From Mikania micrantha (lineage: Eukaryota > Streptophyta > Magnoliopsida > Asterales > Asteraceae), in the NCBI GenBank assembly GCA_009363875.1, contig CM018696.1, positions 89,364,215 through 89,428,214 on the forward strand: a stretch of DNA of 64,000 nucleotides. Reading direction: 5' to 3'. Both the position numbers and the translations under genes were made by a program. The notes beneath the pieces were generated by a model. The model was not told the origin of the DNA and did no database searches. It saw nothing but the letters and a program-made list of their open reading frames with translations. Below, in pieces: positions 37,493-50,699 of this stretch (positions are counted from its first letter, which is position 1; the number at the start of each line of letters is the position of its first letter).

Positions 37493-40121
37493 TGTATGTA
37501 TGTATGTATGTATGTTTTCGGCCCTGTTTGGAATTTTATCTAAAATAATTTATTAACTTATTGGTTTTTCAAAAAAAAACAATAAGTCAATAAGTTGTTT
37601 GTCAAACCTTAAATGATTATTGAAAATGACTTGTTGTAAAAGTACATAAGTTGTTTTTTAAAAGCTATAAATTGTAGCTTTTCAAAATGACGTAAAACTT
37701 ATTGACATAAAATTTCAAATCTATCTCATTATTTACTCTTTGCCTAATAACCTTAAAACGATATTAATAAAAAAATGTATTTTTTTGGTCATTTTGAAAA
37801 TCCATTTTGTAAAAGTCAATCTAAACATATTTCTAAAAACTTTATCTCAAAAAGTGATAAGTTAATAAACATTTTTAATTAAACATAAAACATATTGGTT
37901 AACGTAATTATAGAAGAACGTTAAGATCCTCTTTAACGATCATATAATTTCATGAGATTGTTCACTAAACCATTAACATTAATTTAATTGAAGGTTTGTT
38001 TTTGTTTTCCTGATAAATTTAAAATAAATAATTTTATTAATTGTTCAATTAAATGAACTAATATGAATAGAAATTTATTAGTTCATTAGTGCTACGGAAT
38101 GCGTGTTTATTTTTATCTGCTTGTTTTTGTTATGTTCAATCATTTACCTTCATTTATATTTATTTATTTATGTAAGTTATATGTGTTTAGTTGTTTTCGT
38201 ATACTTATCTTCTTTTCCTTTTTTTTTTAAAAAAAAAAGCTTAATTGTTGTTTTAGTCAATGTTAAGCCTAACTTCATAAAAATTAAAATAGCTTGACTA
38301 AAGATAGTACATTGTGATTATTTTTGTGATTTGAAAGATAGCCATTTAAAATGTCTAAATTGAATTGGATCGAAGAAATTTGGTTGGTTTAGCCGGTTTA
38401 AAACTTCATGATCTGGTTCATAGTTCTCATTCAGAAAAAATGGCTGGTTCGATTTGATTTACAATTTGGGTTTTTGATCAATCGATATAAACCAAAAAAG
38501 GTAGTGTATACATACATATGTGTGTTTATATATACACACACACACATGCAGTTGATTTTTGAAAATCAGGCAAGTATGGTTATAATTTAAAACAATAATC
38601 AAGCAAATTTTATGTGTGATAATGACGTAAAATTTTATATGTTATTGTAAGTGTTAATGTCCCAAAATATTAGATACTTTTGCGTGATAAATCTTGCTCC
38701 TTCGTATACTTAGCATTATAAAAATCCTTTATATTTTAAACTTTCATGATACATACATACATACATACATGCATGTATGTATATGTATTTAAGTTTGTGT
38801 GTGTGTATGAAGAAGCGAAAAATAGATACGTATTTAGACACGTATATGCATGCATATTTACAAATTTTGGACAATAAAAAACTAAATTGTTTTCAATTTA
38901 ATTAATAGGATAACTTTGGGTCAAAACATAAAAAAAATTACATGATCTCTAATATAAAAGCAACCAAAAATACAATATAGTTTCATGTAAAAAACATAGT
39001 GTTCAAAAGTAAAAATGTAGTTTAAAAAATTGATGTTCTTATGTTTTTAGTTAAAGGTGTGTTCATGTGTATAAATATGTATACATATTTACAAATTTAG
39101 GATGATAATAAACTTAATTTTTTTCAAGTCAATTAATAGGAGAATGATGTAACATAATAATAATATTTAGAAAAAAAAAAGTGGAAAACTTTGAGCCGAC
39201 TAAATAGATGAACTAGATAGATACTTGCTTAAATTTAAATGTTACGTTCGTCCGTATATGCTAAAAATTTAATGTTGATTGAATCTCATTGAAGTGATAT
39301 TACGTGTAACATGTATTCTTAATATTTATTTGGTTTCAACTATGAAACCTAAACCACCAAACTAGCAAAATTATCAAAATCGAACCGTGTAAGCAGTTGT
39401 TTAGTTTGGTTTATGTTTATACCAATATCAAAACCACCAAAATATCAATTTGCCCAAATTATCGTACGAATGGGTTGAAATGAATATCCCTACTTAGTAG
39501 TTGATGTTTCAAGCTTTGTTTCAGATCATATTTAAGATGTATTTGTTTACTTTTTAAGCAACGGTCATGTTTGTATATTCACATTTACTTTTAATCGACA
39601 CTTGTTTGTTCATTTTCGTTTATGTTGATCATTCAGTTATGCTCGTTTGTATGTTTTTAAATTGGTTATGTTCGTTAACATCCATATATTGATTATTTGT
39701 TTACACTATGAATAGATGAACATGAACAAACACGAGCATGTTACTTTCTTAAAAAAAAAACAAACACGAACAATAAAATAATGTTTATTGGTTGTTCGTA
39801 TTCGATCGTTTGTTTGATTAAAGTTAAAAAAACACGTCTAACTCATGTTTGTTTGATTAATTTACATTTCTATATATATGTCTATAAAATTTAAGAAACT
39901 TTAATGAAATAAATTGCATATCATGTATTAACAAACCACATTACATTCATAAAAAGCAAATGATCATTATACTCTAAAGAATCTAACATAACTATATTTT
40001 GTTGGTTTTTAAACATGTTTTAAAACTCGGTTCCTAAATGATCATTGAATGTAGTCTAACACAGTTGTAGCAATAACTATGGCAATTTAATCCTAAAAAT
40101 CTAAAATGTGCATGTGACTTA
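37493..40121. other. Transposon-derived and AT-rich intergenic DNA
   Basis: No gene. Contains TATG/CATA microsatellites (37494-37516, about 38751-38785) and a CA run (38535-38550). There is degenerate GTTCGTTTGTTC-type sequence near 39590-39860, like the interior of the hAT element at 15824-16668. No complete element could be delimited. Confidence 0.5.
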
Positions 40122-40399
40122 GACCATGGGTATGCGGCGTATGCCCCTGGTTGTGAACACTCAACCTAGGCGTCACGTAAACATCCATCACAACCACCCA
40201 CTCAACCATTTGTGGTGGAAATGCCAAGTGGTTGGCATAACCGTATAACAAAAGGGCTACCAACAACCTAAATTAATTAGTCACCACAACCACCCACTCA
40301 ACCAAGCCGTTGCCCCAGCCACGCCCAACCCAAAAACGCCCAAAAGGGGAGGTGTTCCACGCCCAGCCACGCCCTCACCACGGAGTATACCGCATGCTC
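40122..40399. mobile_element. PIF/Harbinger-like MITE, 278 bp
   Basis: The left end GACCATGGGTATGCGGCGTATGCC and the right end (other strand) GAGCATGCGGTATACTCC are imperfect inverted repeats. The trinucleotide TTA flanks both sides (40119-40121, 40400-40402), the target preference of this superfamily. The interior is GC-richer with repeated CACAACCACCCACTCAACCA blocks. No coding frame. Confidence 0.62.
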
Positions 40400-40768
40400 T
40401 TATGTGCGTGTGTGAAAACAATGATGAAGCAAACAAATCATCATCCGGAAAATTTCAATGTCTATCACAATTAGCCGACATTCTCAATTCGGTTAAAACA
40501 TATTTTAAGAAGCGAACAACTTTAGTTACAACATTTCAATCTTATGTCATTTGAAGGGTATAGGTCTTTAGGTATGTAGAACAATCTCTAAGTTTAAATT
40601 TCAATCGTTTAGTTTAATCTATAAATTCAAGCTTTCATATACTATTAACATGTAGATCTAGGGCCAAGAACAGACCACATATATACAAGTTATATATTGA
40701 TCTTGTGATATATTTTTAGCTGTAGAAAAATAAACGTTTAACTGTCATGAACTACTGTTTAAAAAAAA

Positions 40769-40805
40769 CTAGGATGTAGGACCCGCGCGTTGCGGAGGGT
40801 CCGAT
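40769..40805 (-). mobile_element. Helitron 3' terminus, minus strand
   Basis: Read on the minus strand, a hairpin-forming ACCCTCCGCAACGCGCGGGT precedes CCTACATC and the terminal CTAG, followed by T. This is the Helitron 3' end layout. The matching 5' TC end was not found. The gene fragments upstream on the same strand (to about 56 kb) could belong to this element. Confidence 0.55.
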
Positions 40806-42220
40806 ACACTGAACCGATATATCTCAATGTAAACGACGCATTATGAAAAAATATTGATAACATCATAATTCGCATGTAAAAAATGTGATGCGTACAATTG
40901 GAACTTCAGATCAATTCCATCTTACTCGAATAAAGTTGGATTAAAAATGAAATTTTCTTACTACCTGGTAAATTTGTGTCGCTACAGTTATGCCTCTTCT
41001 GCACCTGTTAGCAAAAAGAAACAAAGCCTGAATTATTCTTGCATAAATGTGCAAAATGATATTCAAAAAACATATGAGCCTCTCTGAATAAATCTAAGCT
41101 AATTCTGATTAATTGGGTAAAGTGAAAAATCTATAGATAATTATTCTTGTATAAAATGAGCTGCAAACCTATAAAGGAAATGAGCATAAAGTTATTAAAA
41201 AACATACGAGCCTTTGTGAATAAAGGAAGTAAAAGTTATATTTAATTTAACATGGCCAAGACACCATCTTAATTGAATACACCTAAAATGAAAAAAGAAT
41301 TCAGAAACAATCCAGAGATGCACCCATATGACTGTCATTTCTGATCAAGAACACACAAAAAATCAGTATGGATGAAACCTTAAACTTAGCTGTAAACTAA
41401 ACAAAACATACAATACAACGAAGAAAGAAACAATACACACACAACACCATAGAATCAGAAACACTTTTGACCTAAGCAGATGATATAATACAATAAAATA
41501 ACAAATCAGTTCTAATCATAGAATCACACCAATTATTAATGAAGAACAAACGTATAACATACACCAAAATGTTAAGGAGAATCATGAGACATGCATAAGG
41601 TAGCATACCTATCGATACTATGCAGGCACATGCATGGGAGTGTAACCCATGGCTAAAAGAGAGAGAAAGAGACATCTTACCAGCTGGGGTAGCGAACATA
41701 GCTGCAGAAAATTAGCCGTAAATAAATCAAAGCAAAAAAAATATGACTGGCGTAGGATTTAAACTTCTGCCCTTCAACACATAACAATTAGCATTCTATT
41801 CTACATTAATGTTTAGTTAATTTTAAATTCATGTCCGGTAGTGGTGTCAAAATGGGTGGGTCACGTACCCTATCAAAACATGTAATATTTGAAATGACAT
41901 ATGTTGTATTTGCCTAGAACATGTTATGCACTAATTTTATTTTATTTTTTTACAAATAATTAGGGTATCAAGTATTAATACAATGACTATATTACAAAAA
42001 TATGTATTTATACTTTTGCATTAACCTTGGGTTATTTTGGCAATTTTGACCCAATTGGTCATATTTTGCTACTCTAATTTTTCCAAAATCAAGAATAACT
42101 TCATTTGTCATTATACCTCTTAGTCGTGCATTTGAATTAGTGAAAAAAGAGCATCCTCTCTTCTAGCAACCATCAACATTAAGCCTTAAATGTGGTTTTG
42201 TTTATTTCTAGCAATTCAGA
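40806..42220. other. Gene-poor region with possible exon debris
   Basis: AT-rich, no convincing gene. On the minus strand, short segments bordered by splice-like signals occur at about 41681-41701 (CTGCAG before, GTAAGA after) and near 40980-41010. Neither matches a family I know, and they may be captured exon remnants. Confidence 0.35.
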
Positions 42221-42325
42221 GCAGCCTCTCTATCCCAACTGAGATAGGGGTAAGGTTTGTGTCTATCCTTCCCCCCAGACCCTACTGAAAAGTGGGAATA
42301 TACTGGGTAAGTTTGTTTAGTTTTT
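42221..42325 (+). repeat. Au-like SINE 3' fragment
   Basis: GCAGCCTCTCTATCC, GGGGTAAGGTTTGTG, CCCCAGACCCTACTG and ATACTGGGTAAG follow in the order of the Au SINE 3' half. Better preserved than the copy at 25066-25160; the pol III promoter half is not recognisable. Confidence 0.68.
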
Positions 42326-42710
42326 ATTTCCGGCAAAGAATTTGGCAGATAATGAAAATAACTTCAAAAAATATAATGACAAATATACTCTTGACAATGG
42401 GTAAACATGTTATAGGTTGACAAATTGTTGGCAAAGTTAAACCTCTAGCCTTTCTAAAGACATATGTGCGTTTTTGTCATTTTATAATTCTAAAGCAACT
42501 TTGTGACAGGTATTTGGCATAAACGAAATCAAATTGATACCTGGGTTGCCTAAAATCCTGGTTTCAAATTTGGTGACCTTGGCAACTTCCAATACTTTAG
42601 TATCCTATGCATAGATTATTTCCACATTGAATTATTCTTAAAATTAACTACATAAACATAAAAACAGATGCACACATAGATTTGAATATGTACTCTCAAC
42701 TTCAACTTAC

Positions 42711-42814
42711 CAAATGCTCTTTTAAAATCCACAATTCCATCTTCCATGAATAAACATGTTCTCCTCTAGATCAGCATATTGTTCAAGCATTCTTGCATGA
42801 CCTTCCATTGCTAT
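42711..42814 (-). pseudogene. Kinesin-12-like exon relic, downstream half
   Basis: The minus strand encodes GHARMLEQYADLEE and, after a frameshift, a DGIVDFKRAF-like stretch. That order occurs in plant phragmoplast kinesins of the kinesin-12/PAKRP type, as I recall them. A donor site (G|GTAAGT) closes the exon at 42711. The frameshift and lack of neighbouring motor exons mark it as a fragment. Its upstream half lies at 54620-54701, beyond the Gypsy insertion. Confidence 0.55.
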
Positions 42815-45800
42815 TGTCACACCCCCAAATTCCCACTTGTGGCAAATGTCCACGTGGATGTGACGTGTCCAGAATCACAGCTCAAGGTCATATAGAACAC
42901 CTCTATATGCGTTTACAAATCCAATGTTTGACACATACACAATTAAAATAGTTTGCAGCGGAAAAAGTATTTCATCATATAGCAGCGGAATATTCAAATG
43001 TTTGACATATGCAGCGGAAAATCAAAAGTTGTTAAACACTACGATGTTTGATAAAGATACATATTCATAATAAACAGTGTTTGCATGAAAACATAAATAA
43101 ATGCATGTAGGTCCTATGCCCGATCCCCTACGTGCATTCCTGGCATCCATAGCCTGCTAGTTACCTGAGAATACAAGTTTGAAAACAAGTGTCAACACGA
43201 TGGTTGGTGAGTTCACAGGTTTTGATATACATATAGTAATAAAAAGTGTGTCATGCTGTTTATCAATGTTAGTACCGAGCCCTAGGCCCAAAGTGTCAGT
43301 GCGTCACTACCGAACTAGACTTGTTTGTCCTTGCCTCCGCTATGCCTCGTATGCATAGCAAGATAGGTCAGAATTTGCACGGGTTATGACACTCAGTCAA
43401 CATGGTGCCCCGTGGGGTTAGTCATTCCCTAATGGATCCATCCAAATCTACCACGTTGTTTGTACATTAACGGTAAGACTTTGTGAGGACTTGTAACGAG
43501 TTCAACACTTAATGTTTGTCCAATAAACCAGCATACACAAAAATGTTTGTAATAGCAATAATGTTTGACTCGATGCAACTAGTATTCTCCCCCTATTTAA
43601 AAGCGTTTGAAAAGAGTAAAGAGGGGCCGTAAACTCACCTTAGTGAAACGAATGTATGTAAGCGTAAGCTCCCGAGTTGTCGTGTAGCACGTCGGTCACC
43701 GGCAACCTATATCGTAGATCGTACGTGAGTTCGTGTAAGTGACCGTGCTACTGTTAGTGCTCGTGTTTGTGTCCAACAACCCTTGGTTGTTCATGTTTGT
43801 CCGTGTCGGTCCACAATGACCGTGTTTGCTCGTGTTGGTCCATATTGACCGTGTTTGACCATGTTTGACCATGTTTGACCGTGTTTGACCATGTTTGACC
43901 AAAGTTGACCGTGTCAAGTCAACGACCCGTTGGTGAACCGTGTGACGGTTTGTGACTCGTGTAGCAATCGTGTAAGTGTTTGTCGTGTGCAAAACGCGTA
44001 GGTTGCGTTTATGGACAACTTACTATTTATAGTAAGTTTCCATTTTTAGAAAGTTCACAAAGCATGACGGTTTTATAGTTCTAGCATGTTCAATAGTCCT
44101 ACGGGGTCATGTTAACACATAGCACGTCATCATACGGTTTCACATAAGTCATTTAGAACATGTTAGTGCACAAAAGTTTCCTAAAATGGAAAGTTTCCAT
44201 TTTTAGCATACGTGACATCGGAAACCATCTAACTTAGCATCTAATCATCATGTTATAACATATCAAGCCATTTAGCAAGCTCAAATCATTCAAAACGTTC
44301 ATAAGTTGGTTTTTGTAAAAATAAAGTTACTAAATATAGTAACTTTCTAATTTTGCATAGAAATGACCATTTAACATTTCTAAACCAATTTTTATATCAC
44401 CAATCATCATAATAAACCACTTAACACCATTTAATCATGTCATCTCATCCCAAATTATCGTTTAACAACATTCTAACTAGAAAAGTTACTAAAAATAGAA
44501 ATAACACTACATATGATCATAGACATCATCAAAACCTCTTTCTAACACATCAAATCATCATGATATCATCCTAGCAACAATTCTATATACATGCATGTTC
44601 ATCATATATCCCAAATCATCGATTTGTAACTAAAAAGTTACTAAAAATGGCAAGTTTGTCTACAAATCACATTTTAACCATCCTAATCACAATCTAATCT
44701 TGCAAGGACACTTATACATCATCATGAATCATTTCAACATCAACAAGACTATCTAAAATGCCTTAGATCATACATGCATGTCCATATCTCATCACAAAAC
44801 ATCATTCTAAGCAACAAGACCCATCCCCATCATCATAGATCATCATAGATCATCATCTAAACACCTTAGATCATCAAATACAGTAGGTTTATCAACAAAC
44901 CCAGAAACAAAATTCGTGCATGTGCACTATAGGTGCTTGCATGTGGGTTTTGTGCATTGCATGTGTGTGTAGGAGTGAAGGGAGTAAGTTTTAAGCATAG
45001 AACTACCTTCTAGAGATCCTTGAACACTAGATTGATGAATAATCAGCTCCTGGACCTCCTGAGATTACTGATTTCGACAGGAAGGAGGGTGGTGGTGGTG
45101 ATCTACAAGCTACAACGTCCTTATCTTTCGTGTTCTTGATGGTAACCAAGCTTCAAAGCTTCAAGAAGGTCCTCTAATGGCTTCCACAGGGTAGGATTAA
45201 GTGTTTCAGTGGTTTGGGAAGAGAAATTGCCGAGCTATGGCGTGTAAGAATGGTTAAGATAGGTGAAATGATGATCTTGGAAGTTTAAAAAGAAAATCTG
45301 CGAATCTATGAGTCAGGCGTATCGCCTGACGTGGGTGGTTTCACCCTGTCGTTACGCGCGGATGGGCAGTCGTGTGAGGCGCCTTTTGTGTCCCGCGCGT
45401 ATCGCCTGTTTTGGGCGCTCCGGGTCTGGCGTACCGCCTGGCCCAAATATAAGGCCCAATAAGCCTATTTTGTTGTTCTGGGCCCGTTCTTGCCTGTTTC
45501 TCGACTGTAGGACATCATTCGATCGTCGTTTGGACTCTATTGGTCAATTATTAGTCATAATTGACTTGTGACAGTGTTTCGTGAGGTTTCAAGGGTTGTG
45601 CTACACAATGTGTGAGACGTTCACCAACGTTCGTGTGTTTTGACACGTGTGTGTTGTTCGTCGATAATTCCACGAATTATCTTGTCAGGTGTCTGTGTTT
45701 GTACTGTCGTGCCACGTGTCACACTAAATTAATCTAATTCTAGTGCCACGTGTACATAATGTATTTAAATAAACATTTAAATAAATAAGATGCTGACCTG

Positions 45801-45819
45801 GAAATTACGGGGTGTCACA
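42815..45819 (-). repeat. Gypsy LTR (3' LTR of the minus-strand element), 3,005 bp
   Basis: Same length as 51610-54614. The difference seen is A at 45591 against G at 54386. It contains the same 11-bp tandem repeats and minus-strand TATA box (44023-44031) as the other LTR. Confidence 0.95.
43819..43912. repeat. 11-bp tandem repeat in Gypsy LTR
   Basis: Repeats of TGACCGTGTTT / TGACCATGTTT, also present at 52614-52707 in the other LTR. The minus-strand frame across it (98 codons) has a KHGQTRS-type periodicity from the repeat and is not taken as a gene. Confidence 0.8.
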
Positions 45820-45829
45820 TCCTCCCCAT
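45820..45829 (-). other. Polypurine tract of Gypsy element
   Basis: On the minus strand GGGGAGGA abuts the 3' LTR (TGTGACACC), the expected plus-strand primer. Confidence 0.75.
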
Positions 45830-45854
45830 GTTAGAAAGAATTTCGTCCCGAAAT

Positions 45855-48800
45855 TCAACTCGTGTTGCTAGTATTTGTCTGTTCCGCGAACAGGTGTGGG
45901 TACTTTTGTTTCATCTGGTCCTCACGTTCCCACGTGAATTCCGGTCCTCGTCGCGAATTCCATCGTACTTTTACAATCGGGATTTTACTGAGTTTGAGCT
46001 TCTTGGTTTCCCGGTCCATAATCTCCACCGGTTCCTCAACAAAGTTCAATTGTTCGTCGATTTGTATTTCCTCGAGAGGAATAACAAGTGTTTCATCTGA
46101 TAGGCACTTCTTGAGGTTCGAGATGTGGAATACGTTGTGTACGCTGCTCAGTTCAACTGGCAGGTTTAGTTCGTAGGCTACAGGGCCTATTCGCTTTGTA
46201 ATCTCGAAAGGTCCGATGTAACGAGGGTTCAACTTTCCTCGTTTGCCAAACCGAATGACACCTTTCCAGGGCGAGACCTTGAGTAACACTCTGTCCCCCA
46301 CTTGGAATTCCAACGGTTTGCGTCGTTTGTCCGCATAGCTTTTCTGTCTGTCCCGAGCTGCTACCATTCGTTTGCGTATTTGCACGATCTTCTCAGTTGT
46401 CTCGTGCACCAGTTCTGGACCAGTCAGTTGGCTGTCTCCAACTTCCGCCCAGCAGATGGGTGATCGACACTTACGTCCGTAAAGTGCCTCGAATGGTGCA
46501 GCTTGAATGCTAGTGTGGTAGCTATTGTTATAGGAGAACTCAACTAATGGTAGATGAGATTCCCAGCTACTACCAAAGTCAATGACACATGCCCGGAGCA
46601 TGTCTTCCAGTGTCTGTATCGTTCGCTCACTTTGCCCGTCCGTCTGCGGGTGGTAAGCAGTACTCATGTCCAATCTCGTGCCCAAAGCCTTATGCAAAGA
46701 CTTCCAGAAGTGAGACGTGAATCGACTGTCGCGATCAGATATGATTGAGATTGGCACTCCATGTCGAGTGACCACTTCCTTTAAATAAATCCGGGTGAGT
46801 TTGTCTAGCTTGTCAGTCTCCTTGATGGGTAGGAAATGTGCGGACTTTGTCAGTCGGTCTACGATAACCCAGATGGTATCGCATCCACTTGCCGTCTTAG
46901 GCAGCTTAGTGATGAAGTCCATGGAAATCTGTTCCCATTTCCACATTGGTAATTCCGGTTGTTGAAGTAACCCTGATGGCTTCTGGTACTCAACTTTGAC
47001 TTTTGAGCACGTTAAACACTTACTTACGTAAGTTGCTATCTCAGCTTTCATGTTTGGCCACCAATAGGTTGTCTTCAGATCGTGATACATCTTATCAGAG
47101 CCTGGGTGTACGGAATACCGGCTCTTGTGAGCTTCATCCATCACTACTTCTCTCAATCCTCCGTAGCGTGGAATCCAGATTCGATCCATTAAATAGTAAG
47201 CTCCGTCGTCTTTTGCCTTTATTTGCTTATCCATGCCACGCATGGCTTCAAGAGTGAGGTTTTCAGTTTTCAGAGCTTCCTGTTGTGCTATCCGAATTTG
47301 ATTCGGCAGTTCGGAATGGATCGTAAGTTGTAGTGCGCGCACGCGTTTTGTTGTTTCTTTTCGGCTCAACGCGTCGGCCACTACGTTGGCTTTACCGGGA
47401 TGATACTTGATGGCGCAATCATAATCACCTATGAGTTCAACCCATCTTCGTTGTCTCATGTTCAACTCTTTCTGGTCGAAGATGTGTTGTAGGCTCTTAT
47501 GATCGGTAAAGATTGTACATTTCGTGCCGTACAAGTAGTGTCGCCAGATCTTCAAGGCAAACACCACGGCTCCCAACTCAAGGTCATGAGTCGTGTAGTT
47601 CTTCTCATGCACCTTCAGTTGACGTGAAGCGTATGCTATCACTTTCTCGCGTTGCATCAGCACGCAACCGAGTCCTTGTTTCGAAGCGTCGCAATACACC
47701 ACGAAGTCATCACATCCTTCCGGTAGGGATAGGATGGGTGCAGTGCATAGTTTCTGCTTCAACAGGTTGAAAGCAGCTTCTTGTTTGTCTCCCCAATCGA
47801 ACTTTTTGTCTTTATGGGTCAGGGACGTCAATGATTGGGCAATCTTCGAGAATCCTTCAATGAATCTCCGGTAGTACCCGGCCAGTCCAAGGAATTGCCG
47901 CACCTCAGTTGGAGTCTTGGGTGCTTCCCAGTTCTTAATGGCTTCGATCTTAGCTGGGTCTACGTGAATTCCCTGCTCATTAACCACGTGTCCAAGGAAT
48001 TGGACTTCGCGAATCCAAAAGTCGCATTTTGAAAATTTCGCGTACAGTTGCTCTTTCTTCAGTAGTTCCAAGACTAACCTTAGATGTTCGGCATGCTCCT
48101 CCCGATCCTTTGAATAAATCAGGATGTCGTCGATGAACACTATCACGAATTTGTCCAGGTAAGGTTTACACACTCTATTCATGAGATCCATGAATAAGGC
48201 TGGCGCGTTGGTCAGTCCAAAGGGCATAACTAAGAATTCGTAGTGTCCGTATCGGGTTCTAAAGGCAGTCTTAGGGATATCGTTTTCCTGTATCCTTAGT
48301 TGGTGGTAACCCGATCTTAAATCGATCTTCGAATAGTAGCTTGACCCTTGCAACTGGTCAAACAGATCGTCTATTCGCGGTAAGGGATATCGATTCTTGA
48401 TCGTCACCTTGTTCAGCTCTCTGTAGTCGATACACATACGGAATGATCCGTCTTTCTTCTTTACGAACAAGACCGGTGCTCCCCAAGGTGAGAAGCTCGG
48501 TCTGATGAATCCCTTGTCTAACAGCTCTTGTAACTGGTTAGACAGTTCCTGCATCTCCGTTGGTGCTAGTCGGTATGGAGCCTTAGCAATCGGTGCTGCT
48601 CCTGGTGTAAGGTCTATCTGAAACTCGACTTGTCGTTTCGGAGGTAGTCCAGGTAGGTCTTCGGGAAACACTTCGGGAAAATCGCGGACTACGGCGATGT
48701 CCTCAATCTTCCTCTCCTTCTTTGGTTGCTCTGCGATGAGGGCTAGTATGGCAGCGTATCCCTTTTGCAGGTATTTGTTCGCCTTCATGCATGACATGAT

Positions 48801-50438
48801 GTTCAGAGGTACTCCCCGTCTTTCCCCCTGAATCGAGATCTGTTCTCCGTTCTGCAACGTCACTCGTACGATCTTCTCGTTGCATACGATCTCGGCCTGG
48901 TTAGTGGATAACCAATCCATTCCTACGACTACATCAAAGCTTCCGAGAGTCACCGGCATCAAATCGATTTCGAGTTCGTGATTCGCCAAAACCATGACGC
49001 ATCCTCGGAAGATGTGTTGTGTTTCAATCAGTTTGCCGTCAGCTAACTCTACAGTATACTTGTAGTCTAGTGGCGTTGGGGTAATATCTAGTAATTTGCT
49101 AAACTCACTAGATATAAAGCTCCTATCGGCACCGGTATCAAATAATATGCTAGCATAGACATTATTTAAAAGAAACGTACCGGTTACGATGTTTGGGTCA
49201 TCCTTGGCTTCTCCCGAGCCAATCACAAATGCTCTTCCTTTGGCCGCTCCTCCTCCGGCCTTCTTCAATTGAGGGCAATCCCTCCTCATGTGGCCTGGTT
49301 TTCCACATTCATAACACCCTCTGGAGGTGTTCTGGTTGTTGTTCTGGTTGTGGTTAGGGTTGTTGTTACTGGGAAATTTGGATCTGCAGTCTTTGGCCAT
49401 GTGGCCATGTCGTCCACACTTCAAGCAACGATATCGTTCGCATTGCCCGAAGTGGTGATAAGAGCATCGGTTACACAAGGGGTATTTCCCTTGGTACACA
49501 CCCTTCCCCTTGTCGTCGGGTTGGGTGGCAGTAAAGGCTCTGGCTGGTGCAGATCTTTGTTGTTGTTGAGGTTGATGAGATTGGTGGTGGCTGGGTTCCC
49601 ACTTCCTCTTCTGGCTTTCTTGAGGCTTCACATGCTCGCCTCGTTTTGGTAGCTTGCCCTGAGCTACAGCTTGGTCAGTCAGTTTATGAGCCAGCCTGAT
49701 CAGAGGTTGGATAGTGGTGAGGTCAGACGCAGTCACCATGCTCTGAATTTGTTCGGGCAGCCCACTGATGAACTGCTCGATTTTCTTGTACTCCGGCGTC
49801 ACCATAGCCGGACATAGCTTACACAGCTCATGGAATCGAGTACAGTATTGCTCGATCTCAGAGCCCACCATCTTCAGTACCCAGAACTCAGCCTCTAGCT
49901 TTCTGATCTCATCACGAGGACAGTATTCCTCTTGCAGTAGTCGGGTGAAATCAGCCCATGGCATGGAGTTGGCACCGTCCAACCCCAGGGTTTGTACATG
50001 GGTATTCCACCATGTGAGTGCTGGTCCTTCCAGTGTACCAGTTGCGAACTTCACCCGGTTCTCTTCAGTACATTCGCACATGGCGAATACAGACTCCACT
50101 TTCTCCACCCAGCGGAGCATTTCCACGGCTCCCTCAGTCCCCTTGAATTTGTGTGGGTGGCAGTTCAGGAAGGATTTAAAAGAACATCCTTTGTTGTTGT
50201 TGCCTTGTGATCATGTCAGTCAGAAACCAATGTCGTAGGTCAGAGCGTGTTAGCTATACTATGTTAGTCATGTTAGGCGAGGGTTAGTACCGTTGTTCGA
50301 GCCACTGGTTTCACTAGCAAGGCGGTGTGCCTCGTGCTCTGCCAGTATCTTGTTAACCCGTCTGTCAACCATCATCTTAATGACGGCTGCGTCCAGTGTT
50401 CGTCTAGGAGGGCGTGCATGTGGTCCTCTTCCCGCCAT
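45855..50438 (-). CDS. Gypsy gag-pol polyprotein, intact if an 87-bp gag intron is removed
   Basis: The long frame 50126-45855 (1,423 codons, no stop) opens with GTG and lacks the gag N-terminus. Upstream, ATG at 50438 begins a gag-like Arg-rich start (MAGRGPHARPPRRTLDAA). Splicing 50291 to 50203 (GT-AG, phase 1) joins it in frame, giving 1,498 aa. Numbered on the 1,423-codon frame: Retrotrans_gag with WW in TWWNTH (about 40); two zinc knuckles (CLKCGRHGHMAKDC and CYECGKPGHMRRDC); protease DTG at D330; reverse transcriptase FIDD with D666-D667; RNase H starting VYCDAS; integrase with HHCC zinc finger and D,D,E core; then a chromodomain-like tail ending TWEREDQMKQKYPHLF. All catalytic motifs are intact. 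The intron is inference; frameshifting is the alternative. Confidence 0.9.
50204..50290 (-). other. Predicted intron in Gypsy gag (87 bp)
   Basis: On the minus strand AACG|GTACTAAC is the donor and ATCACAAG|GCAAC the acceptor, with CTAAC branch-like motifs between. It contains in-frame stops, and its removal restores one frame (phase 1) between the gag start and the rest. Short for a plant intron but above the usual minimum. Confidence 0.5.
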
Positions 50439-50699
50439 AGATATTTTCTATACGGAAGGGATAGAATGTTAGTAAGTCAGAATGTTAGTCAGATGTTGTG
50501 TCGGAAGTCAGATCATATGTCATGTCAGTTGTCAAGTCAAAGCAATCATGGTCAATATGTAATAAGTAAGACAAAACATAATTCTCATTAATAATAAGTT
50601 GGAAGTACAATAATTTCAAAAGGAAATACATAATAAGTTCTTCGAGCACATCCCGCTCGTCTAGGCTAAAATAAAGAAAGTACAAAATACAACAGTCCA

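Noticed and set aside
43696..43992. 98-codon minus-strand frame in both Gypsy LTRs
   Set aside because: Its periodic KHGQTRS pattern comes from an 11-bp tandem repeat; it is not a separate gene.
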